Assembly: GCA_963920635.1 (NCBI GenBank)
Contig: OY987304.1
Location: 30,752,365 to 30,816,364 of the forward strand
Direction of reading: 5' to 3'
Length of the DNA stretch: 64,000 nt
Source of the DNA: Pseudeuparius sepicola
Lineage: Eukaryota; Arthropoda; Insecta; Coleoptera; Anthribidae
How positions within the stretch are numbered: position 1 is the first letter of the stretch; each line of letters opens with the position of its first letter. The notes below the pieces were generated by a model. That model was not told the origin of the DNA. It did no database searches and worked only from the letters and a program-made list of their open reading frames with translations. The position numbers were made by a program, and so were the translations under genes. Below, in pieces: positions 31,901 through 46,900 of the stretch.

Positions 31901-34900
31901 CAATAGCCTAGCCACCTGCCTGATATTGTACCCTGTGTTCTATCTAATTGTCTATACTAACTTCTCTTTGAATAAGTGGCAATAATATTTTACCGAATTC
32001 CACTGAACATTCAGCAACACAGTGGCCCGTATTTCCTAGAATAAATGCAGAATTTTTCGTCTATTTCCTACTTCTTCTTTTAGAATTGGTTTGGAACTAT
32101 CCCACAATATCCTATGATTGTTATTAAAGGAATGTTCACATATTTTTGACTTTTTGGTTAAAAAATAAAAATACATTAAGATCGATGCTAGTTAAAAAAA
32201 ACCATTTAATGAGTTACAAAGTTCAAAAAATTTAATTTATAAAATTCCTTGTGAATGTGGAAAGTTCTATGTTGGGGAGACTTTTAGGCCATTTAACGTT
32301 CGTTTAAAAGAATATAAAAATTATATCAGGCAAAATCAAATTTCGAAGTCAAAAATATGTGAACATTCCTTTAATAACAATCATAGGATATTATGGGATA
32401 GTTCCAAACCAATTCTAAAAGAAGAAGTAGGAAATAGACGAAAAATTAAAGAATCTGCATTTATTCTAGGAAATACGGGCAACTGTGTTGCTGAATGTTC
32501 AGTGGAATTCAGTAAAATATTATTGCCACTTATTCAAAGAGAAGTTAGTATAGATAATTAGATAGAACACAGGGTACAATATCAGGCAGGTGGCTAGGCT
32601 ATTGTTTCTGTTGTCATGACATTTTAACCTGAAATTTATTAATCTGTCACTTCACTTTGACGTGACATGATCTTTGAAAAAGGAGGAAGATTTATTCTCC
32701 GAAAGCTCAGAAAACAAATTTGTTGAAGTTATTTTTTGAGTTACACGTTTAAAGTTTCGTTCATTCAGTGTTAAGAATTTATGAATTTTCGAGGCAACTT
32801 GACAAAGTTGTCTTTCAATCAGTTTGTTGGCGAAAAACCCAATTAAAAATTAAATGGAAATGATTATCAGTTTTTCGTATATAATAGGTTCTCTCACCTA
32901 AACAATCTTTGTCCGGTAATCTGCTACATTCAACCCTTCCACAACGGTTTGCTTTTCCATCTCCAACCATTCCCACGGTAACGCAGCCTCCGTCATAATC
33001 CACGCTAACCATATCAGCATTGGCGGTACATTCCGATTCGTAACTCCTCCCATTGAAACCACAGACACGCCCGTTAGAGCGACATCGTCTTCGACACGCC
33101 CCTCGGTAGGCCAGGCGCGCGGAATCATGTGCCAAATGACACGGGGTGGGAAACTGGCGTCCTTCAATATCGCACACGGGTTCTGAGGGATAGGTCGAGC
33201 AATCTATTGCCCCGTCCACTGAAAAATTACGATGTTACATTACAGGGTTTACAATTAATTGGTTTAGTTACCGCATTCAAATTGCTTGCAAGGTTTATGC
33301 AGTAAAGAGAGACAGACTTGGGGGTTTGGCACGCATTTTTGCCCCCGAGAGCAGGAGTTTTGTTTGCAGGGTTTTTCGCATGGAAATAGTTCGATATCGG
33401 CGTCGTTCAAACCAGCACACCTAAAATTAAATTTTGTTGAGTGTTGAAATACGAAGGACCGCCTCTTGTAGACTCTGGAAATGTACATATAGATAAGATG
33501 AATATAGGAGTCCACTGAAAATTTGGCCTTGAAAAAATAGACGAAAGTTCCGCCCTAGAGTTATCCTTGTTTGTCAGCGCCGCAAAAGTAATAATATTTA
33601 GGTATGTTGGCATTGAATATTTCACTATTTAGTGTCACCATAATTTGTTGGTTTGTGGTACCATAGCAATATAAAGAGGAAATTTTCTGCGATCAGTCGC
33701 GATCTGTTTTCTGATCGAGATTCAATGGAAAGTAGTTTCGATGTTCTAAATCCGATTGTTGCCACAATACATTTTATCATCAATGTTTTGTTGCGAATAT
33801 AGCTGCACAATGACCATGCACACATATTTATAAAATTATCATAGTAAATCGTTGATAGGGAAAAAGTAGGACTGATGATATTACCATCGTTGGCAAGTTT
33901 TATGAAATTGGTGGGAATAAATAGATAGTTATTCAATGCAAATGTAAATAGTATTTTGGGTACACTGATAAGGCGCTAGGCGGAACTTTCATCTCTTTTT
34001 ATTCAAGGTCAAATATATTCAGTTTACTCGTCTACTAACCCTACGATTACGTTTCCAGAGTCAGTTTAGGATCATTTCTATTTGAAAGTTATAACAAAGT
34101 ACCTATTTAATTGCAAATACGGAGGAGCTATCCAAAACCATTTAAATTAACACTGCTTGTCGAGAATTTCTAAAGCATCTTATAAATTAAAGGAAAATGT
34201 AACGGGAGTAATTTATATAGGTATGCCAAAACTTCTGAAAACTGAGTAGAACATTTTCAAAACCGAGGCCTACTTTGATTTTTTCTGCTAAAAAACTTAA
34301 AACGCATAAAGGTCGAAGTAGGCTTAGGCTTTCGAAATTTTTCCTTAATAGCATTTGAGGTGAAAGATACAGAAAGGGCACTTTTCTAAAAAAAAAATAG
34401 AAAATGGTCAAAAAATCAAAGTAGGCCAAGACTTTTGAAATTTTGCAAACATAATCACTTTTTCATTTTAATTATTTGTGAAAAATTAGTTTTTTCAAAA
34501 TTTCCAAGGCATACATGCTTTTTTGAAAGTAAAATTATGTCACAAATTAATTAGTTTCAAACGAAGCAGGGCTGAACCCCAAAAGGTCAAATTTGAACTC
34601 GAAATTTACAAACAAACCGGGGATATAATGTAAATTTATTGAAATTAAGCGGCCAGTTAACTAACAGGCGTTTTTAAAGCTTTTACTTTTTAGCTTCAGA
34701 ATTGACATAAACATAAACATCCCGAAAAGTTAAGGCCAAGAAACTATTTTTTCAAAAAATAAAAAATATTATTTGTTTGCATTTTTTATATCAGGGGCCA
34801 ACAATTTTTAAATCTAACCGGTGCGGTTTGAAGACAGGCATTGTTTTTAAGTCGCTATTCTGTGATAATACTAAGTATGTCATTCAAATTTTTAAAAAAC

Positions 34901-37900
34901 ATGTCGTTTTGTAGCAGGGATGTTGTTGACAATGATCCTAACTGAACAAATTCACCACTGAACGAATTGTTTGGTCGAAAACTTGAAAACTACCTCTCTC
35001 CACTCCCCACCTCCCAAGAGAATGGTTTTTAATCGGATTAACGCATTATTTAAAAGGGCATTCTCTATATTACCAAGTTGAAAATCCCTGGCTGAAAAAA
35101 AAATTGCCAGAAAAAACGCCCATCACCAGTCACTACACCCCGACGCTCCCGAGAGAATTGCGTTCGGTCCGATTTTCGCCGTTTTTTTGAGAGGACGTTC
35201 ATTATATCCCCTGTTTCATGAATGCATAGTTGTAAAAAATTCTGGCAAAAATTACCCCTCACTCCCGAGAGAATTGTTTTTGGTCCGATTCTCGTCGTTT
35301 TTTGAGAAGACGTTCATTATTACCCGTTTCACGACGAATGAATAGTTGAAAACAAAAATTTGGCAAAAATTATTACTCCTCACTCCTCCCGCAGAATTAT
35401 TTCTGGTCCGATTCTCGCCGTTCTTGAGAGGACGTTCATTATACCCCGTTTCACGAATCATCCGTAGTTGAAAAAAAAAAAAATCTGGCAAAAATTACCC
35501 CTTACTCCCGATATAATTGTCTTTGCTCCGATTCTCGCCGTTTTTTGAGAGGGCGTTCATTATACACCGTTTAACGAATCCGCAATGTAAAAAATCTGGC
35601 ATAAAGTAGGTACCCCTCGCCATTCGCTAGAGAATTGTTTTTGGTCCTATTCTCGCTTCATAATCTAAACGAATTAATTTCCTTAACAAATTAATGAAAA
35701 CAACAAAATAAGTTTTACCAAAAAAATTGAGTCAAACAAAAATTATTAGAAGAAAATATGGGAGCTTATTAACGATATCGTGGGTAATAAAATCAAACTT
35801 AAAATGTATGATAATTTCTGAAAAGGCAGTAGGCTAACCTTAGTTGATATATTATGTGTGGTAACCCTGATGGGACCTGTATTGGTAGTCTTGCTAACCG
35901 TAAGTTGTTGGTCAATGTTCTGTACAATGTTAGTCATCGTATGGGCTTGTATATAAAAAAGAACAGTAAATGAAATATTATTTTCAACAAGTTATCTACA
36001 GTAACTCCTATTTTTAAAACAGATTCCCGAACATAGCTCTTGATCAACAATTGCGCAAAGATTTTCGAACACTCAAAAACAGAATAATCAGTTTCTATAG
36101 TACACACAAAGTAATAAATAAAATTCAGCATGGGTTCCTTAAAAAATGCAAGAGTGAAAAAACTGCCTCAAACCTTGTCAATTCGGTGCTAGTCTCCGTG
36201 GAGGGATTTGGGAGGTGCCTTACCATATTGCTGGATCTTGCTAAGGCGTTCGACACCGTCTCCCATGAGATGCTGCAGCTGCAGAATTATGGAACTATAG
36301 GGGCCCATGCCTTGACCTTCTAAGAAACTATTTATAGCAGAGAGTTCAAATAGTAGAAGTACGAAACATATCTTAAGTGATCCCGTTCTATGTATTATAA
36401 AGAACCGCCACCGTCCGTCCACCGACGACATTTTAGTAGACCCTCCACTAACCGTGTGGTTAATTTGTTTTACATCATTTACATCATGACTGAATCACCC
36501 TGTGTACTGATATACTAATATCACAGACCTATATAGCTTAGCGAAGCTATATAGGTCTGTACTAATATGCTATAATATGGTTAGTCCAATAAAGATGTGC
36601 TCGGCGCATAGGGGTCGCAGAAAAAATCCCAAACAGGCTGATTTTTTCAGGTTTATTTTTAAATATCTATATGTTACATGTCGGGGTAAAAGGTCTTGCT
36701 TAACAGTCAAACATACAACAAGCTTGACGCGTGCGCGCTAGACCCGGTCTTGCGGCCCTAGACCACCCCTCCGTTGCTGTCAGGTCAGGTCTGTGGCCCC
36801 GTCCAATGGACCTTATCCCACTCAACTAGTATCTGGCGCCAGAGAATGTATGCTTCTTTTTCACTTGGTTTTGTTTTGGACGTTATTAGAGCATTGACAG
36901 AGAAACAATGAGTGTTTTTTTTTCAGGGTTGCTTGGGGACTGCCTCCTGAGTGTTGAACCAAAAGATCACACTCGAACTCCTGGTAAGAACTGAGCTATA
37001 GCTCACCCTATAGGGTGGTTTCCTGAATAATACGGGTGGTTTCCTAATGCCTGTTTTACATTGACAATTTCTTCATGAATTAATTCATGAAGTCACTTCA
37101 AGGACAAATTATTATAAAAAGTCGTGTATTACACTGGCAATTTCTTCATGAATTAATTCATGAATTTCTCAAGTTTTGCGTGAACTTCAGGAGTACTAAC
37201 ATTGAAAATTTGAATATAAGGACGGTTATATTTTGATACTGATTTTGTTTGAGGCATTAGACGAGGAAGAGGAGAGTACATAGTTTTAAAGATAATATAC
37301 TTAGATAAAAAGTGTGTGAAATGTTACAATATGTTTTATTTATGTGCCGCGGTGGCGTCGCTCGTACCGGCGCTGACTTTTTAGGCTGCATGTTTTTCTG
37401 CCTTCGATCGACCTTGGTTCGAGGCAGGCGCATGCATATGTGTTTAAAGAAAAACACCGCTATGGCCAAGAGCGCTGGACAAATGTGGGTTCACGGTGTT
37501 GCTCCTAAATAGCTTTATCCGTGTGCTTTACTAATTGTCCTACACTCACTGGGATTACTACGGTTTTCTAGGGGTTTCCGTAGTACTTGAGCGAATGCTA
37601 TCCTAGTTCTATCGGGAAAAAAGTCGGCCCTAGCCGCAAATGGCAACGAAGACAAAATAAAAGTAATTGCCCCTCTCCCCCGCGCAAGCATGTGGTTGCT
37701 TCTGGGGTACTCCTAGTTTGGAGTATTGTGAGGATGCGAATTATAATAATTATTATTATTATTCCGCTGCCAAGGCACAGCTCCCTCATTCACGAAATAA
37801 TCACAAATCTCTTCTTGGGCATCAACGCAAGCATGTCTTGGTCAGCATGTTTGGTAAGAAAGTCCAAATTGAAATCTATAGTCTTTATCAAGCTCTTCTA

Positions 37901-40900
37901 GGATGGAAGTAGGACATTCGGGTCTCAAAAAGTATGTAATGTGCACAATGTTATGGTATACACTTTTTCCACATTCAAAGTAATTGTAGTCAAAAAACTC
38001 TAAATCGTTTGGCTAAAATGCCAAATGTATTTTCAACTACTCTTCTAGCTAGACTTAATCTGTAGTTAAAGATGCTTTGGATGAAAATGGATATGGTTAG
38101 AAAATATGTTCTGATAGGGGAAATGCAGCACAAAAAAATTATTTTGTTATTTATTCTCTTGTGTTGGTATCAATGACGTCAAAACCTATAGACGTGGTGC
38201 CCCATTGTTAAAATGCCCTTTATTTTGACTCCAAGATTAAATATATCCGTACTACTCTAAAAACATGCTACAAAAAAAGACAGAAAGTCAACCATCAACC
38301 AACTATACACCCGGTGATTCCCGGTTATAGTTCCTCCAGAATCACACTTAGATATCGCATGTTTTTTCTTGTTTGGGGGCGCCGGAAGCATCGGAACCTC
38401 ACCTGAAGACTCGGGGGATGGTCTAACGACGCCAGCCTCCGAGCCCAGAGTCGAAATAAGTTCGCTACGGCTCGACAAAAAGGGGCAATTTCTGACAATC
38501 TCGCGACATTTTCGGAATAATTTAATGGAGCGCTTAGATTGTGATTAGTTCTGGGCGTCAAGCGTTTATCAAAACAAACCTGTCTATAGGTTCTGACGTC
38601 ATTGGTTGGTATTCTCTAGAATCTGACATAAGGTGACAAAAAAATTCATCAATTTCTTCATCAGTGTAAAATAGAACTTGTCGTGAATTAATTCATGAAT
38701 TTATTCATAAACTTATACATGAATTAATTCATGAAGAAATTGTCAATGTAAAACAGGCTTAAGCATTTTTCAGAGCAAAATGACCTTAGTAAAAGTTGTA
38801 GGGGATTAAAGTATGAACAATTTTTCCTCATACCATTTTTTTGTACTCGAATACATAACGAGTTACAGAGGCATTACTATTTATATGACTAATATTCCGC
38901 ACGCAGCAGGGGTGTACCTACTTGTGAACATTTTTTTTTACAAAAAAATGACCTTAATAAAGGTTTTAGAGCACGAACTTCTGGTCAATTTTTTCTTATA
39001 AACTTTTTTTGTGTCTCCAATACTGGATGATTTACAGGGAATTATATTTTTTTAAGTAAGTTTTGTCATATAATGCCCTGTAAATCATTACGTATTAGAG
39101 ACACAAAAAAAATTATAAGAAAAAGTTGATCAGAAGGGCATCCTTGAAAACTTTTGTACAGGTAATTTTTTGTAAAAAAATGTTTACAAGACCACCTATG
39201 CAGCGTGAGGAATTTTTATCATATAAGTAGTGGGCTGTAACTCCTTATGTATTAGAGATACAAAAAAGACTTACAAGGAAAAGTTGTTCATACTTTGATC
39301 CCCTACAACTTTTATTCGGGTCATTTTGCTCTAAAAAATGTTTAGGAAACCACCCTATAGCTAAATTCGTACCAGGAGTTCGAGTGTGATCTTTTGGTTG
39401 GACACTCAGGAGGAGTCCCCAAGCAACAATGAAAAAATCATCCTGTTTGGATTTTTTTTGCAAAACTATCGGACTAGGTCGAAATCAAACAGTAGCTGGA
39501 GAACGTAGGCACAGCACCATGCAATCTGATGTACCGAGCGTTCATTTGAATTCGACCTCAAGTTAGCGTTGGAAATTCAAATATACTCGTATTGGACCGG
39601 GAGATAGTGACAGATTTTTGGACGTGATTTTACTCAGTATGCCTTGCAAAGTATTCCGAAGTTAATGATATTTTGACATGTTATGTGTGGGTAGTCTGCC
39701 GAGTAAAATCTGAGTTTTCGACCTCGAGGACCCTGTGCTAATTTGGGGATGACCGAAAAACCTCGACATGTTCGGACTCGTTTCGGTTTTTCGCTTATAA
39801 CTTGTAAACCATACGTTTTTAGCAGAATACACCAATGTACAAAGTTGAAGATCATTAAATTTCCTTTAAAAATCACTGTTCAGAAGTACTATTTGATTCA
39901 GTATTCACCGAGATATAAGGATTCAAAGTTACAAAAAATTTCTCAAATTATAAAAAATTGTTTCCGGCCCGTCTACAAATCAAACCATGCATGAGATAAC
40001 GATCTTTTATCTTTGTCTCTTTCACGCCTTCCATGTCAAACTCATATCTTTCTCTGATAGTGTTACCATAATAGGAGAAGACATCGATCTTTTGGTTTTG
40101 CTGACAGCCTTAGGTTCTTCTAAAATGAACATTTATTTTCTGAAGAGTGGGAGAGGAAACACCCCTGCTGTTTTGTATTCTTCCCAGGTAATACAAGTAT
40201 ACGAGAAAAACCCTCGGCTCTCAATGACTGACGCATCACCAAACCAAATTCTTGAAGCTGGAGAGAAGTTCCTAGTGAAATTGTACGGTGGTTCCCTTGA
40301 AACAGGATCCCCATAACCACGACAATGGATGATGCTCCAAACCATGTTCGAAAAATAATTCGATGTAAATGTACTACAGGGGGCCTGTAGCTGCAATAAA
40401 ACAGGACTTCGGTGCTCTTCCATGTGCACGAATTGCTATGGTACCGTTAGGGTGGGTCCAAAGGGCGATTATTGCCACGTGATCTTGTATTTTAATAATT
40501 AATTTTTCCGCGTTTCTGAACAGGCTGCCAATGAGAAGTATGCAAGTTCTTTTTATGAAAATGCTGAAAAAAGGATGGCACACCTTTCGCGCATGTCCAA
40601 GTACACTTTACATCGAATAACTCGTTTAAATGATTTAATAACATTCAATTTAAACAGTACTTAGACATGCGCGAAAGGTATGCCATCCTTTTTTCAGCAT
40701 TTTCATAAGAACTTGCATACTTCTCATTGGCAGCCTGTTTTTCGAATAATTGAAAACTCAGTTTTTCACATGAAGAACCCAGGATGACCTTATTATTGTG
40801 AGAATATGTGCCACATAATGCCCTTTGCAAGGCATACCGAGTAAAATCACGTCCAAAAATCTGTCACTATCTCCCGGTCTATATTGTCTGATGATAAGTT

Positions 40901-43900
40901 TCGATGATTTGCGATTTAACCTTTTGACAACTGTCAAAAATCAAAAAGTGTTATTTCCGTTTTTGAATTTGACCAAATAAGGTCGACGCGTTTGCGCCCT
41001 GTTCCTCGAATAATAATAATAATTAATAATAATTCTCACCCTCACAATACTCCAAACTAGGAGTACCCCAGAAGCGACCACATGCTTGTGCGGGGGAGGG
41101 GGGCAATTACTATTATTTTGTCTTCGTTGCCATTTGCGGCTAGGGCCGACTTTTTTCCCGATAGAACTAGGATAGCATTCGCTCAAGTACTACGAAAAAC
41201 CCTAGAAAACCGTAGTAATCCCAGTGAGTGTACGACAATTAGTAAATCACACGGATAAAGCCTATTTAGGAGCAATACCGTGAACCCACATTTGTCCAGC
41301 GCTTTTGGCCATAGCGGTGTTTTTCTTTAAAGACATATATGCATGCGCTTGCCTCGAACCAAGGTCGATCGAAGGCAGAAAAACATGCAGTCTGAAAAGT
41401 CAGCGCGGTACGAGCGACCCCACCGCGGCCCCAATAATTATTAACAATAAATAAAAAACATAGGCGGACGGTATTTGGAGGGATGAGTACCTCCTAAACA
41501 GAATCTTTTTGCGTGTGCTTTCTATATAATAATTAAAAGATTAAAATTATTTAATACAAAATATTAAATATGTATTTTAAATTTTGTTCTACATCATTGA
41601 CAGTCGTCGTTGAGGTCAATGAAATGCCTTGGTCTTCTATGTAGTAGTCTGTAGTCTAACTGGACGTGCAGACGTCTGTCAAAAGTTGATTAGGATGGTT
41701 TGGTATTGTTATGTCATAAATTTTCTGTGCGTGTGTCCTGATGAACTCTCTTACAGTCGGTATGTTATGGTCATGGTGTATTGTCCGGCTCTAAACATAC
41801 CATTCCGCCCGAGCCGCCATACGAAGACATTTATTTTGAATAACCCAAAAAAAGCAAAAGAGCAATGACCAATTTGTTTCCTTTGTTGTTAGCTAAATAA
41901 TCTAAATTAAACGTCCAAAGCAAGGTTTTAATTTACAAACAGGTAATAAGACCCTCCCTATATACGCCTGCGCCACATGGTGTTTTGTTGCAAAAACCCA
42001 TTCAAACAAAAAGTGTTGTGAAATTCACGTGCGTATTTCGTTCTTTGGAATATTCCGCGTTAAAATAATGTTTACACAAGAACAAAAAGCATGTATTATT
42101 TTAGAAACGGTCGGAAAGTTAACGGACTGTGGACGTATTCTGTGTAAGACTGCTATCAGGAATTTCAAGAACAGTTTCGTGGGACCCACAACAACGTTTG
42201 ATACTACACGTTAAAAAGGGTTCTCTTCGCACTATCGTGCAGCTTTTATCGAGAAACGGAGAGTGTGGAACGAAAGAAGGAAAATGGCCGACCGACAGTG
42301 CGAACAGAGGAGCTTAAGGAAAATGTCCGGCAAGTTATGGAGGAGGCCCCAGACTGTGTGTGCGAGTTTTGGCGCAGCTAGCTGGAGTAACTGATGGTAC
42401 CTGGCATAGTGTTCTAAAAAATGTTACTCTGCGTCCCTACCGCTTAACTTGCTATCCAGAAATTCGTAATGTTAACTATCGGCGTAGAGCAGAGTTTTGC
42501 CATTGGGTCAACAACCAGGACATGATTTTCTGCCCCAATGAAGCCGGTTTTCATCAAATCGGCTATGTTTATTCCCTAAACATGCGAATCATCCCCAGAA
42601 AGTTGGTTTTTAATATATGCTGTTCGCAGAAGAATAATAGTCGGTCCAATTTTCTTTAATGTGTTACTAACTGCTCAAAAGTATAGAGGTTGAGAAGAAA
42701 TTATTACACCTTTTAGGTATAAATCCGCTTGCCCATGAAGAAATTGGTAGAGTTTATTTTCAACAAGATGGTGTTAGAGTACACGCTGCAGGTGAATCGA
42801 TGATGTTACGCAACATTTTTCAAAATCGCTTGGTGTGCCTAAACTCGGAACACGAATTTCCTCAGAGATCTTGCAACATACCACCTTGCGATCTCTTTTT
42901 GTGGAGAACGCTATTTTCCAAGTTTGTATGAACAACTTAGATCAACTACAGGAGTCGATTTCGGGAGAAAAATGTTTTTAATTCTGTTCAAAAAAGGTGG
43001 TAGAAATGTTTGGAATAAGGTGGGAGTCATTTACAACAATTTTTGTAATGTTTCTTAAAAGTTTTTTTTGGTTTATTAAAATGTGTTTATTGGATGTCCG
43101 TTTTTATTTATCATTATTGTTCACAAAAAAATGAGAAACGGTTGGGGTTTGAACCCGGGCCATCAGATTGAGAAGAATGAACGCTCGATATTTTGGATAG
43201 CTCCTTGCACCTAATACAAAACACAACTTTACTTTGCTAGACACGTAGATGGATATGTAACGCCATTCCGCCCGCACACTGGCACATAATGTGGGGGACA
43301 ATTGCATGGCAAAGTCGTATAGGCCGAACTACCGTCACTTTCGCATTGCTTTTTTGAACAAATGACCTCCCCTGCATAGCACGCACACTGGTTGCATTCT
43401 ACACGCCATGAAGAACCGTGTGGATGTTGGGTAACTCCGACAAGACATGACGTAGGAGGAACACACGGAAGGGGTTGGCATGCGCCGATTCGTCGTCCTT
43501 CGCAACGGCAGATTTTTAGGCATCCCTTGCCACTACTTGGAATCCGCACCAGGGAATTTGCAGGCACCTAAAAATGGCAATATAAAGAGTTAATAAAATA
43601 TCGATAAGTGAACGCGAAAACTCAACATTATCTTTGTGTAATAATATAATACTTAAGTATATACTGCGAGTCAAAATCACTCGGAATTAATCAAAGACAC
43701 CAACCATACAAGCAAGAAATACTTTTTGCCTTTTGCATTGCAGAGATCTTAAGAGAGGAAATGAAATCACCAGGGCTTCAAACATTTGGATGCCATATTT
43801 TAAAACATATTACTTAATTATTTAGAGAAAGTAACAATTTTTTAAATATTTATATAATTTCCTTTGAGTTTAAAAAATAACGACATAGGCGAGGGGTTCA

Positions 43901-46900
43901 ACCCCAACCGTGCTTAAAATTTTTGAACGGGTCAAAGACTCCTGTACCTTGTATATCGTTCTTGAAAATAGTAGAATAAGAATGCCTGTGTATAGTAAGT
44001 TTTGTTATTTGTCTAAAAGAATGTTCTCCATTACTGGTCAGAATGGAGTCTATTCTTTGTGAAAAGGGAGGTGTAATGTAAACAACCAAACCTGTATGTA
44101 CTCGAACAATAACAATAATTGCTTAGGTAAGGTAGAACAGTAATTCAAGTCAGTACGTAAGACTCAATATTATAATCCACAAGTTGTATTCAAACCACTG
44201 ACGAATACATTGTGTAATCAAGCCGAACGAGAATATCATTTCTTCATCCCTACTATCCCCTATCACGACAGTTGGGCAGTTACCACCTTTTACATATGTG
44301 ATTCATTTGTCAAGCAACACTTTTTGTTCCGTTGTTTTTGTAATGCACAATATAAAGTGGTAAAAAGAACATAATGTCCAATTAAAATTTATAGGAACTC
44401 CAGTTTCACATAGTTGACGTTTCCTATACATCGATCAATTTATGTCGTACTCACCATATAGGGCGAAACCTCACCCATATTACATCCAGGACTACAATCA
44501 TAACTTTTGCATTCTGCTCCATGTACACAATCTCTATTTAGGAGGCAAATTTCTCCCGCACCAACTTTGCAAGTGTTGCCTCTACAAGGGCTAGATACAT
44601 GCCCTGCGATTCCAGGATATTCGATCTTGGAAGGCCGGGCGTAATCCTGTAACCGAATGCAGGATCCTTCTTGGTCGTCCGAAGACAGAGTCTGGCAGAT
44701 GGATTCTGGGGTATACATGCTTGAGGCTCTGGACCAGTCCACGCATTGAGTTAGGACTTCCAGACAGGAAGAGAGACATATTTGGGTAGTATGAGTATCT
44801 CTGGTAATAGAAAATTATTATTAGGAACTGCACAACAAAAATATACATTGTTTGTATACCTGGAGCAAGGTTTGATTTGCATTGTACACGCTATGGTTTT
44901 CCCCAGCTCTGGATCGCACTTTTCAGGTCCATGTAGAGGCAAAGTTATACCTAGAAAAGCAGCTATCATAAAGTGTTCATCATTTTAAACATATTCTTTT
45001 TACCTAACACAGTAATATTTCTTCTTTGTTTCCAAGCCTCGGCGTCACCTCTAGCCGCGTCATCGGCATCTGTTGTGCAAGAACGGAACAATTCTGTTGG
45101 TCTAGCATTAAAGTTGATGCAAAACGAAAGACCGTCACAACCTAGCTCACATGGTTCATCAACTGTAATATAAAAATAGACATAGCATAAGCAGTATGAA
45201 GGAGAATCTGCTCTTGCCTTCATCTAAACAACTCCTCAAAGCCTCTTCCGCGGGCTGCGCTAAACAGCGGTTGGCAAGATCGTTCCAATCGTCAGCGAAC
45301 GATCTTGTAAACGTTCGTGCGCAAAGGTTCGCGCACTGAGTGGTACGCGCACGTGCGCAACAGTGCCATTTTGCGCTATCGATTCCCACCCTTTCAATTT
45401 TTGATGTTCCAGAAAGCGGGGCTGGTACAGAAGGTGCCGACGAGTCTGCTTGTAGGAAGCATTGCCAGAAATAATCCTAAGGAAAAAATATTTTAAAGTA
45501 TAAAGTGTCATGTTGCCAAGTAGATTGTACAGATAAGGAGACAACTCAATCTTAGTTTGGAGGTATTATTTACTAACCTGCGGCAAGGGAGGTCCACAGC
45601 CACCCATCTCAAACCCGTCAATAATTTCCTGAAACGTTCCAGACGTTGCTAATACCTTTTTGCAGGTTTCCCTGCACCTCATGTTGTTTGACTTGTAACA
45701 ACAATGCATATCTTAAAATATAATTTGTCGGGATTTATGAGCTTAGACAGTTTCAAAATAACTTACGTTTGTGAGTACCCTTCACTGGAGTCACTTTGAT
45801 AACAGATCTAACACATTCAAGTACCTTGGGACTTACTTCATCACATTCATCTCGAAGTCTTTGTCTTTGGTCTTTTGTGGGTGAAAGATGTGACTTAAAT
45901 ATGTCTCTAAAACAAAATTTAATACTTAAAACTCCCCCTGTTTCATATTAGCAACTGTATACGTCCATTTTGTGATTTTACGGCTTTCTTCTATTTTCTA
46001 AGCCTGTATTATGGAATTATGGCGTAAAGAGTCAAAACAAATTAAAACGATCTTGATTAAGAAGATACGAAAGAAATCTCAATACCTATGTGTTACACTT
46101 TGTGTAATACAAGATAGTAAATTTCGGTCTGGTTGTGAGAATTATAAAAACAGTGTCTTTTTAAACATAGTTTTTAGAGCTTTTTTAAATTATAATTTAA
46201 AGTAAGAGGCGAACAAACCATGTTATTCATATTTATATAAAAAAATCTACATCAAATGTGGTGAAATAACATTAAGTGAGCGTTTCATTTTTGTAATTTA
46301 ATTCTTACAGCAACAAACTCCCTCACAGCAACTTCTGCACAAAGTGTGCCAAGGATGTTGATCAAAACAAGTGTCAACAGGGACGATAACAACGGACTAC
46401 CTAAATCTGGCGTCACAAGTGGGCGGAGCTTCACGAATCGTCCACATGTTAAATCATTGGATTTTTATTGACAATGATCAGAGCGTGTTTTGGGCATAAT
46501 TAAATAAGCCATTCCATAGTAATTTTTATAATCTTTTTTTTTTTATTTTTTTCTCCTTTACTTATTTTCGCCTAGTGGTAAAAGGTGGGTTGTTATTAGG
46601 TAATAGTTGTGGGCGTTTACAGTAGTGTGAGGTTATATTTTTAATGGTTAGGTTTAACTTTCATGTCTACAATTTTGATCATGATTCTGTAAGCACTTAG
46701 AACACTGAAAACTTTTTTGTTGTTTCAGATTTTACACTTTTTTGTTTTTGATTGTAAACACTAAAGACCTACAGCGCTAATACTATAATATTAATACACC
46801 ATCAGTGCGCACAAGCGTCTCGAATATATTTTGTACAAACCTCATGGCACGACAGAACAAGAACACCGAACACTACGTTTGTGAAGCTTTGCCCAGTTGT

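Larger units (their letters stand above)
37049..38758. mobile_element. TIR element with ATTAATTCATGAA ends, nested
   Basis: Ends GCCTGTTTTACATTGACAAT / ATTGTCAATGTAAAACAGGC. Extra copies of the palindromic word TTCATGAATTAATTCATGAA lie just inside both ends. Confidence 0.7.
36618..39461. mobile_element. TIR DNA element, outer of a nested set
   Basis: Left CCCAAACAGGCTGATTTTTT and, after a 270-bp insertion, TTGCTTGGGGACTGCCTCCT; the right end has the inverted equivalents near 39330-39461. The element encloses the next two entries. Confidence 0.65.
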
